Below are positions 21,816 to 30,830 of a stretch of 64,000 nt of DNA, piece by piece. The stretch spans positions 1 to 64,000 of the forward strand of contig JAGTJM010000048.1 of assembly GCA_020747015.1 (NCBI GenBank), written 5' to 3'. How positions within the stretch are numbered: position 1 is the stretch's first letter; each line of letters starts with the position of its first letter. Made by a program: the position numbers and the translations under genes. Origin of the DNA: Pyrenochaeta sp. MPI-SDFR-AT-0127 (Eukaryota > Ascomycota > Dothideomycetes > Pleosporales > Cucurbitariaceae). The notes under the pieces are model-generated. The model worked only from the letters and a program-made list of their open reading frames with translations. It ran no database searches and was not told where the DNA came from.

Positions 21816-22527
21816 GATGTCAATCTCCCAAAAAGCAAAGCGGAGAAGATAAGAAAACAAAACGCCGTCTTCGTCTTCCCACGCCAAGCCTACACACATC
21901 TGAGGAACTGATCAGCATTTGCCCATTCGGCGCACGGTAAGCATAATGGTCGCATATGGATGAAGGGCTCGTTTTGGCCCTCCCCCTGACAACGGAGTTC
22001 TTCTGGCTACATAATCTTCTAGCAATCTGGAGTCTGGCTGCATTGGAGCTACTTGGAGGCAGCGTGCATTGATTTAATTTCTCTTTTCCTTTCCATCCCT
22101 CCTTTTTGCTCCTGGGATACAAACATCTCCCTTGATGGAATTTTTCATCTAGTCACATGACTATATAGTTATATCTTTTTACACATGTATCGCATGGCAG
22201 GATGTGCCGCATTGCACTGCACTGCAATACGCCTTGTATGATATGATGGGATTGGAATACGAGAGATGAGAAATGTAGATGCATAATTTCTATTCTGCAT
22301 ACCGAGTGAGGTGATGTGCATGGCTGGTTCGATCTGAGGGCGTACACGTTCATCGAGATTGAGGATCCACTTGATGAAGCTCCGAATCTGATCTTTTAAA
22401 TTATCGTAAATGCTGTTACGGACTTGGCATGAGGTCTGGGTATCTGCTGACCTGCTTGGATGTGTATGATATCTCGTTCGTTGGCAGATTGTCCATAATT
22501 GATGCTTTTTGGTAGTGTGTTGCCACG

Positions 22528-24048
22528 CTATGGACGAGCCAGCGCTTCGGTAGAGATATCTTGGAAAAGACCTGTACCAGCATGAGCTGCGTTGGCAGCT
22601 GCGATAGTCAAGTAGACACGAGGGTAAATATCTGCCTTCTTTCCCGACTCAATATGTCGTCTATCGGTCTTGCTGTGGTATACTGCTATTCGTAACGCAA
22701 AACCCGGAGACACGACAGAAAAAATCGCAGGTTCTACAATCGATTCTCGATGCTTCTAGTCTTCGCACACTCTGGTATTTAGCTCCCCAGATGATGCGAA
22801 CTTCTATGGTCACGTTTGTGGTCGACGAATCTTGCTGTGGTGGGGACATCTCAACCTCGAAGCTATGTGGTCCATTGAGGATGTTCTCTCCCTCAGCGAA
22901 GGAGATGTATGTACCAACATTGTCCTGGCAAAGTTCCAGTACATCAGTAATATCTTAACAAGAGCCCCTCCAAATAGATCTATTGTCTCACAAGCTGAAA
23001 GCACTTCATCATAACGCTGCCTTTCGTTGTGGCTGAAAACTTGAAATTAATCCTCGAAGTATTGAAGCCTTAATGATGAATGACGATCTTTCCTTGTCCC
23101 CCAGTGCACAAACCCGTACATTCGTCCGTGGCCGGGCTTCCGAACTCATCATTTACATATCGTTGGATAGAAAGGCAGAAGTTTCAGGTCAAGAAAGCCG
23201 ATTTCTAGCCTTGGACGACGCTGAAAGATACTATTGACGTCAATGTGTACATCACCAGAGGCGGAGGCGGAGGCGGAGGCGGAGGCGGAGGCGGAAGTGG
23301 TGATCAGCATGTGTTGGCGATAATAACCTTGCGGAGCTTGGCACGCCAAGCTAGCAATAACTGCAACGTTTCGCCCCTTTGTGCCAGTTGCTGCAGAGTT
23401 AGCAGTGAGAGATCTGTTCTTGATATCTTCAAGGAGCACCAGAAGCTGCAATTGCGGTGTCTGAAGCGGAAAGCTAGGAGATGGAACGCGCAATACCCCC
23501 TCAGCATCCGTCACTGGAACTCGGTCCCTTGCGTATTCCTGGGCCAGCAATTCCTATCATCTTGTTCGGATTCCCTTTCGTTGTGCCACCGCGCTCTCGA
23601 AGGCATGTCTTGCCCTACTCAGCCTTCAAAAATTGGCTCGGATATTCACTGGCCATCACTCATCTACTGCTGTATATTCACAATGTATGCGGAGTTGTTA
23701 CCCAGAAAGATGATTTGCACGATAACACACTGCCGCTCCTTGAATACCTCGTTGTGGTTCTAGGCGAAGCATCCCTGGAGGAGTCCAGTTTCTGGCTATA
23801 TACATCTCTAGCCCTGAATAGAGCCTTTCTATCTTGCCCACTTCATCTGCCAGCGAGATGTCTGTACTGCCACCCTTATGAGAAATGCCTTCACTCGTGC
23901 TATCTATCCCTAGCGCTCTGGTAACGAGTGAGCAACTCATTGAAGGAGTCACGTTGAGCGTCCCGTCATTACTCACTAGGGCAACTTTCTGGGCCTCGAG
24001 TAAACCAACCGCCGTACATGGACTCTCGGTAGCTACTATTGCTCGCAT
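22528..24048 (-). pseudogene. Possible decayed minus-strand gene (fragments only)
   Basis: Three separated minus-strand open stretches look faintly protein-like. The first is 24048 down to 23698, starting MRAIVATESPCTAVGLL with QKVALVSNDGTLNVTPS. The second is 23550 to 23149, with LQLLVLLEDIKNRSL, then VAVIASLACQAP, then a Ser-Ala repeat. The third is 22713 to 22528. The first two faintly recall the Hsp70 nucleotide-binding domain (ATP-loop start, then a helix before a V-x-I-S motif). The match is weak and the Hsp70 phosphate motif is absent. No splice chain joins the pieces. A plus-strand hydrophobic ORF overlaps (next entry). Treat as unproven. Confidence 0.2.
23258..23295 (+). repeat. (GGAGGC)n hexanucleotide repeat
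   Basis: About six tandem copies of GGAGGC. On the minus strand it would code a Ser-Ala dipeptide repeat, on the plus strand poly-Gly. A simple repeat prone to slippage. Confidence 0.85.
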
Positions 24049-24505
24049 TGTCCTTCCTCCACTAGCAAGACCTTTCGATACCACGCTTGTCCGGACAGCA
24101 CGCGGCCAGCCATGGTCGGAAAGACTAGGTCGAGCGCTTCGGAGCTGGCTTCGGATTGTGCAGCAAAACAGTATCGAACAGTGCGTCGACTACGCCCAGA
24201 TTGCCGTGGCTACGCAAACTCTGTTAAGCGCTGGATGGTTATTGAGCAGTTTCCTCTGGTCTTGTTTCCGATGGCGATGGTTGTTCTCCGGGCATGCATC
24301 GAGGGTACCAGCATGGACTGCGTTCTCGTTCCTTGGAGGGACCCAATTCTTCACCGTCCTTGCTCTCGTGAAGTGGTTGCAAGCTCGGGGGCCTACAGCT
24401 GATTCGGGTGTCTTTTTACAGAAACATTTAGCGCATTGCCTAATAGCCACGTGGTGGACAAGCTGCTTCTATTTATTGCTGTGGTTAATTTGCGAACTAA
24501 TCTAA
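23885..24505 (+). CDS. Doubtful ORF, hydrophobic C-terminal half
   Basis: A 206-codon plus-strand frame. Its second half has two strongly hydrophobic stretches (LLSAGWLLSSFLWSC and FYLLLWLICELI) that could span a membrane. It overlaps the possible minus-strand relic. No family is recognised and no clear upstream exon was found. It may be a chance ORF or the end of a broken membrane protein gene. Confidence 0.25.
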   Translation: MPSLVLSIPSALVTSEQLIEGVTLSVPSLLTRATFWASSKPTAVHGLSVATIARIVLPPLARPFDTTLVRTARGQPWSERLGRALRSWLRIVQQNSIEQCVDYAQIAVATQTLLSAGWLLSSFLWSCFRWRWLFSGHASRVPAWTAFSFLGGTQFFTVLALVKWLQARGPTADSGVFLQKHLAHCLIATWWTSCFYLLLWLICELI

Positions 24506-24706
24506 TAGAAAACTAGACGTGAATAGCTATTTACCATGCACATACAAGGCAGCTTCTCTTGAAGCTGACAGGACGACGTTGTCTGTTCGGCCCAAATCGC
24601 ATGACATCTTAGTGTTTCCGACAAATGATCTCTAAAATCTAACATTCATGCGTGTTGATGTGGTGCGCTAATTATAAGAGTTTCCCTATTCTTGCAATAT
24701 TTGTCG

Positions 24707-24802
24707 AAAGTCCGCTCCGCCAGCCAACCGCCATCCCGCCGCCGCTCCACCACAACTCCGCTGCGTGCCAAATCCCGCTGCAACTCCGCCGTAAGTCCGC
24801 CG
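24707..24802. repeat. Cluster of degenerate CTCCGC/CCGC words
   Basis: Around ten CCGC-containing words, several of them CTCCGC, lie in 96 bp of otherwise A+T-rich DNA, about 270 bp before the SDR start. It looks like a degenerate tandem array. Similar GCGGAG words occur at 29700-29725. Confidence 0.55.
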
Positions 24803-25070
24803 CGAGCCATACTTCCGTTGGTCGTGTTATTTCATGAACATACTGCCCCTTGTTATATTTGTCCGGCCCCTATCTCATGTTGGTCCGCCTTTCGACTCTG
24901 CTCCACTGATATAAGAATCGCTACACCTCAGCGAAGCTACATTTCTCCCAATCTCTGCGTTATAGAACTCGCACTCGCCCTCCAAAATTTACGTCGAACT
25001 AAATTTTGGTCAGAATCTCATTTTTCTTAGTCAAATTCCTGGGACCATCACTGTATCTAGTTGTACGGCC

Positions 25071-26271
25071 ATGTCGAAACCTTGGAATCCACTTGAGGAT
25101 GTTCCCGTCCTCGACGGCAAGGTTGTGGTTGTGACGGGTGGAAAGTATGTTTTATATCCGTCATGTAGCTACATGGTCGAAGTTGCAGGTGCTAACAAGA
25201 TACACTTTATAGCAGCAGTATTGGTGAAGCCATGGTCAGAGTCCTTGCTCTGCGAGGAGCGAAGGTTTATTTCACAACACGTTCCGAGGCAACAGCTCAA
25301 AAGACTCAAAAACAAATCCGGGCGACCAGTCCAGAAATAAAAGAAGACAACATCAATTGGTTATTATTGGACATGACAGACCTCGAGAGCATTACGGATG
25401 TAGCCAGTGAATTAGAACGGAGGGAAAGCAAGGTAGACATTTTAAGTATGTTTTTCAGCCTGATACGGGTAATATCATAGTATTTGATGACCACTACTAA
25501 TATGTACATAGTCCACAATGCTGCGATCACTCCGCCGGACGTCGAACCTGTAGGCCCGGGATGGGAGCCGCATATGACTTTGGGGTAAGTCTTTTTCAAA
25601 AGCGCAATTTCCACGTTGTTAACAAGTGCAGCTTTATCGGACCTTTTGTCTTTATTAACCGTATTTTACCCTTACTAAAGAATTCACTGCTCTATGATGG
25701 TGCCGATACCAGAATCGTGAGTATGAGCTCAACGGCCCAATCTTCTATGCTGCCCGCAAATTTCAAATTCGAATTCGACTCCCCCAAAGGCCTTTCAACT
25801 CCTGTCACAAACTATCCCTGGCATTGGCGCTATCTTGCAAGGTTTATCTTTGCATTCAACATGACCCGCCTAGCCGTTTCAAAAGCTGCTACCGTTATTC
25901 TTGCGCAGGAGCTCCAACGACGACTCGATGAGCAAGACATACCAATTCTTTCAATGGCTGTACATCCAGGCGAGGTTGCTTCGGCAGGGGTATTATCAAA
26001 TATTCCCGCTCCGCTAAATACTGTGGCCCGCTTCGCTTTCATAAAGCCAGATCAAGGTGCTGTAACACCGCTGTTTGCGGCTACTGCGAAAGAAGTCAGG
26101 CAGGACCCTGAGAAATATAAGGGAAAGTTCATATTGCCTGGAGGCAAGATTGGGGTCCCAAATCCTGTTACTAAGGACGAACGGCAGGTGAAGGGGCTTT
26201 GGAAGTATACAACAGAGGCGGTAGAAAGAGAGCTCGATGCGAGAGGTCTCCCTCTATTAGGACCGTGGTGA
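25071..26271 (+). CDS. Short-chain dehydrogenase/reductase, catalytic Tyr replaced
   Basis: NAD(P)-dependent SDR fold close to the retinol-dehydrogenase/WWOX-like group common in fungal secondary metabolism. Exons are 25071-25144, 25213-25445, 25512-25584 and 25632-26271 (339 aa). The cofactor motif reads VVVVTGGNSSIGEAM across the first splice, and the adenine-pocket motif LLDMTDLES follows. NNAG is replaced by HNAA in VDILIHNAAITPP. The catalytic Ser strand is TRIVSMSSTAQ. The expected YxxSK motif reads LAVSK (cta gcc gtt tca aaa), so the catalytic Tyr is Leu. The remainder looks intact, including VHPGEVASAG. All introns (68, 66 and 47 nt) keep the frame. No cluster partner genes lie next to it. 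Confidence 0.85.
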
Positions 26272-28315
26272 CAAATTTCCATTGAAGTTCACTATTCCAG
26301 GATTTAATCAGGTATAAATAGTCTAGGTAGAAACTAGAGCAGAGGAGAATTAGCCCGATGTGCATAGAATCATAAGCAGAATCCTGTCATAAGACGTATG
26401 TTCTTCTAGTGCTTTACGCGACTACGCAGTATTAATAGCTCCCTATAATCTCATCTTCATGCTATCTATCATATCTTCTAAAGTTTTTTTAGAAAATCAA
26501 GTCTAGTAATTAGTCTACTATCCTACTTGGCCTCGTTCATCGTGTTGTGGACTGATTGTTATGGTAGCAAAATCCACAAAAACCTCTACCTTCATCGTCG
26601 GGCACTTGGAAAATCAAACAATAATTAATCCTAGACACTTTGGGCGTGCAGTAGACACTTTGGATGTTCAGACGCCCAGAGGTTGCCTACACAAGTCACT
26701 GCTCCAGATCCTGAATGTCAAACGTGTTGTTCCCATGGTCCGCGCTCGACCCTCTGCAGTGGTAAGCTCCCTCACCCTACTATTTATTTAACAATAATTA
26801 TGGCACTGGTAGCAGAAATAATGCATACATATATTAAGATGTGTATAAGTGTTTGATGAAAGCTTGGTAATTGTCGAACGAATGTTCCAAGGCTGTGCCT
26901 TCTCATGGCAGTTAGCCTAAGGCTTACACAAGTGGTTCCTCAAGCTCCGCTCTCCTACACAACCCTTTTTTGCCTCATAAAATTCGTATGTATTCCTTGC
27001 TCTTCACTTCGGCAATTGTAGTAACACTTCATGCTTTTACCGCCCGTGAAAGTGGTGCACTTGCTAGGCACGGAGTTACCAATATCCGAAATCAGATTTT
27101 GGCAGTTATTATCTGAATAGACCTTGCAAGCTGTTCCAAGCCAGGGAAGGGCACTGCCAAGTATTCTCAGGGAGTTGAAAGAATCATATCGGAAACAGAT
27201 GCCGCTGCAATCGGGTTTGTAGCTGCCGAGAACCCCCGATTAGCCAGATCCAGAATAATATGTTACTCATTGGCCGTTGCCATTGTCACAAGAATCCTGA
27301 GCTATCAGATTGACACTATGGGCCGCGACATCCTCAAGTCCCGAATCGGAAACAATCGGATTAGGGAGGTCAGTTTGAAATAAAGCGGATGGCACCAGAA
27401 AGTTCAAAATGCTGGAGGCGCGCATTGTGGTAGATTGCCGCTTCGAGAATGAATGTAATTAAAACTATCTTCGTGGCGGAACAACAAATGCCCCTTTGGG
27501 TGCAAAGATCTTGAATGTATTAAAGGGCCTTCTAACTAGGATGTTCTCATATTGCGGTTAGTTGTTGGGTGTTCGAGTCTGCTTTACGCCGTTCATCATG
27601 ATCTTTATAGATGACTTCAAAGAGTTGGGGACTAACTGCTTGTGGCATATGATAAACATCCTTATAATTGTTATTGATATAAGATAATAAAGTCGGTGTG
27701 TTGCCTTCGCACACATTACGTCCTTGAATCACATTCCTCCTTTAAAAGTAGATATACTGATATGAACGATTGAGAAGTCGATCGGTGACGCTCAGTCAGA
27801 AATTAGATCAGGCCGAGGTTTAGAAGACAATAATGTCTTGGGAGATGACCGTAATTTGTTGGCCCTAACCATTATACAAGGAGGGCAACAATCCAGGTAC
27901 CAAAGTAACACCGTGCCAATACTGCGCAACTGGCTTCAGAATAGCAAGGGGCCTACAAGGCGTACCTAGTCCTCAAATATTCGTTTACTTCAGATGATTC
28001 GTAATTTTGTGATCATGAGTTCACGTTGTGTGCAGAACGTATCCGCTCAAACTCTCATCCTCAGGAAAGGAAAAGTTGGAAGAATCTCACTAGACCTTCT
28101 TCATCGATTTATCAACCTAGACCGCGAGGCATTTCTCCACAATTTACTTTCTATCTCCCATGGGGCCTGAATTACAGGTCTAGGATTAACGCGCATCGTG
28201 GGGTAGTGGCTGGACTATGCCGAACCCCACAACCTTAGGTTATACCGCTACTTATAGTACGAGTCAAGACACTGCGAGCCAGGGATATCTGATACACTCC
28301 CAGGGGCTTACTAGA
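26272..28315. other. 2-kb A+T-rich spacer with no supported gene
   Basis: Repetitive-looking A+T-rich DNA between the SDR gene and twinfilin. A 61-codon minus-strand stretch at 27547-27732 (with GNTPTLLSYINNNYKD) faintly recalls one ankyrin-type repeat but has no context. No terminal repeats or tRNA were seen. Confidence 0.5.
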
Positions 28316-29439
28316 TTATTTTACATTGTCGTAGAATGTCTTGTCTGCTTCCAGGCTCTCGTACGCTGACTCTGTTCCTTGAAATTTATTCCTCAAATAC
28401 ACGCTCCTAAACTTGCCTACGCGCTCATCCTTTAATGGAAAGTCTAGATCGTTTGGATCATGAATTTCAATCTTCTCATCCACATGAACACCTTGGTCTT
28501 CTGCGTGGACATTGATGAGGCCTGGAATTGCCATGGTATGCTTCATGCGCTCTTGCACGGAGGCACTATCTGGCGAGTGGAAGATAAAGTAGAGAATACG
28601 GGTAGTGGGATGGCGGAAGAATGTGAAGGTTGGTTTGTTGGTAGGTAGATATGTTGCCACATCTTCAGGAGCGATAATCTCTTTGACAAATTCTAGCTCG
28701 AGGATTTCCGTGAGAATGTTGACAGACTACTAAGTGTTAGTCCAAGAATCGACTGCAGAGCTGAGAGTCGAAACTATACAATCTGTATGAGAGCTCCAAG
28801 GTTATCAAGTTTCTTCAGTGCGTCTAAAGCCTCGGGTGAAATCTTATTCTTCATGCGGCGGTCGCATAGACGGCACTTGTTCTTCTTGTAGCCCAAATCT
28901 TTGACGCCTGGAGGCTTGCTGCTGATATCTGCACATAATCCGCAGTCATCATGACAATCGGAATGAGCACTCCCTGGGTGAATATGATTATCTCTCTCCT
29001 CCCAGGATCGGGCATCTGTGATCTCTCCAATCTCCTTGCAGATTAACGAAAGTGAAAACTGCTCCTCTCCCAACTGCCGGATAAGCCTCGACCTGTAATT
29101 GAGATATGAAGTTCGCTGAGTCTCCTCAGCAAGGTAGGGTACGTAAGTGATTGCAAACAACGATTGATTCCGGCGAAGGATGACATAAAGTGGTGTACGA
29201 GAATTGAGCACGGCATCAAGCTCGTTGAGGCTATTCTGAAAGGAAGACACAGGGGACTTCGGACGAATTAATGGTAGCGACTCAATCTGGCTATTTGCGA
29301 GAACTAGTGGCAAAGCCAAATAAGATGTGTCGGTTTTGAAAGCTTGAAAGGCCGCATGTACTGCCGGGATTAATGCTGCAGAGTGTTACCCAGCAGTAAG
29401 GTATTCAGAGACGAACAACAGCTTACAGAGTGAGTCCAT
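28316..29439 (-). CDS. Twinfilin (two ADF-H domains)
   Basis: Actin-monomer sequestering and filament-capping protein built of two ADF/cofilin domains. Exons are 29427-29439, 28780-29375 and 28316-28726 (339 aa). The first exon codes MDSL and part of a Ser codon. The first ADF-H domain spans about residues 5-140 (ALPLVLANSQIESLPL, then TPLYVILRRN, ITYVPYLAEETQR). A linker with extra His/Cys residues follows (HSDCHDDCGLC and KCRLCDRRMKNK). The second domain ends with the hallmark PTFTFFRHPTTRILYFIF, HSPDSASVQERMKHTMAIPG and KIEIHDPNDLDFP. Introns are 51 and 53 nt. The Cys-rich linker is unusual for the family and could bind a metal, which is speculation. Confidence 0.87.
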
Positions 29440-29698
29440 TATCGTTATGAAATCAAGTTATCGTTTTTATAGAGTCGTGCAGTCTAGTCGGCAATAGCGA
29501 AGATATACAAGTACAGCGAGGTCCAGCGTGGCACCCTATCAATTGAGGACGGCTTCCGACTATATGAGTACTCGCACGGATTACGCGTTCTGTACCTTAA
29601 TCACGCGTAGCCACTTTATGTGGACCATTGAGTGGCAGATATAGCCCAGAAATCATCAGCGGCATTAGGCGTGGGCTCTCTACGAGGTATAGCTCAGG

Positions 29699-29714
29699 GT
29701 GCGGAGTTCCGCAC
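29699..29714. repeat. Perfect 7-bp inverted repeat (hairpin)
   Basis: GTGCGGA and TCCGCAC separated by two bases, in a short G+C-rich island between twinfilin and the transposase remnant. GCGGAG is repeated just after it. It could be a remnant of a transposon end, but no partner copy was found at the other side of the transposase. Confidence 0.5.
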
Positions 29715-29833
29715 CGCTGCGGAGCTTGGTTGCCACGTGATGGAAGGGCTCCACTGCCAACCAAGTCCGAATTTCTAGCACACCAATGAATCTGCTAACC
29801 CTGACTAGGATCTACGTTGGAGTAGTAGAACGT

Positions 29834-30427
29834 TCAACCCGCGGACGGGTGGATTGGCTGTCGGAGCCATCCTGACACCGCTGAGTTTGAGCTTGAGCAC
29901 ATCTGTGAGTTGGTACGTACCCCGAGTGTTGTTCCAGTCCCAACGACTTTTTGTATATCTTCTATCCGAATACCAAGCTGCTTGCGCACACCCTCAAAGA
30001 GCTCGAGGAACGCGCGCACAAGCTCAGGAGAAGCTGCCTGAGTTCTAGCAACATTGGTCTTCCTGCCCAAAACTGATGCGACGCGTGGATTGCGAGAGAT
30101 AAATTTGGATAGCCAATCTTTGCCAAGAGGTTTGTGATCGCCATTCATGGCTAGGACTCGCGCAGCCATCTCACGCGCGCGAGCAGGGCTGGGAGGACTG
30201 ACGCGTGAGGCCTCCTCCAGGATCCAGTCAGCTAGAAATTCCTCTTCTGCTGGTGTTAATCTCTGTTGGTGGGCGTGAGCAGCCGTGCTTGGTTGACTGC
30301 CAGCTTGTCGCGACTGTAGCGTTGATCGAGGGATGCCGTACGCCTTTGCAGCTTGCCTCTGGCTAGTATGAACGCCAGATTCAAGATCAGCGAGTGCGGA
30401 TTGTATAGCCTGCTCACGGGCGTCCAT
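29834..30427 (-). mobile_element. Truncated pogo/Fot1-type transposase (N-terminal half)
   Basis: 197-codon ORF from an ATG at 30427. The N-terminus has a psq-type helix-turn-helix (QRQAAKAYGIPRSTLQSR). A CENP-B-type DNA-binding domain follows (RLTPAEEEFLADWILEEA, GKDWLSKFISRNP). The helical spacer ends at LFEGVRKQLGIRIEDI. In intact elements the DDE catalytic domain begins just after. Here the sequence degenerates to a short trace (TGTTLGVRTNSQ) and stops, so no acidic triad is present. This is a Tc1/mariner-superfamily relic that could still bind DNA but cannot transpose. No terminal inverted repeats could be assigned. Confidence 0.8.
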
Positions 30428-30830
30428 ATTGGACTAAAGTGCCTTGAGATTTGTCGCTCTTTTCTGAAGGGTTGACAATCTTGGTGGGGTGTACGAAGGC
30501 TGAGGTGGCCGACAAGCAGGGTGGCTAACTTACGTGGAGTTTACTCGCCAATCAAAGCAGAGAACTTTGATGGAAATTCTCAGCAACGATGTCAAGACTT
30601 CTTGTGATCGTATTTACCACATAAGGGCCAGCATAACCCTAGATCCTTTAATACGTATGCCGATTACCAAGAGCTTTTCAATTTACTACCATTGAAGTCA
30701 AGGTGGCTCATTCGATTTTGACTATACAAAGGTAGAGTACACCTGAGGGACCATGTAATTGAAAGCCTATTCATCATATTTAATGATTCCTCGTCACTTG
30801 CATGCCCAAGATATGACTAAAATGGCGTGG
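30428..30830. other. Spacer beside transposase remnant
   Basis: About 400 bp, A+T-rich, no gene or clear terminal repeat. Confidence 0.5.

Larger units (their letters stand above)
21816..25070. other. 3.2-kb A+T-rich spacer with unclear ORF remnants
   Basis: The first 500 bp are SET9 3' UTR-like. From 22.5 to 24.5 kb both strands carry open stretches with no firm gene, described separately. The region from 24.5 kb to the SDR start is intergenic and includes a cluster of CCGC-containing words at 24707-24802. Base composition and the lack of a clean gene suggest decayed sequence. Confidence 0.5.

Noticed and set aside
27547..27732. Ankyrin-like fragment on the minus strand
   Set aside because: Only one weak repeat-like stretch and no start, splice sites or neighbours to support a gene.
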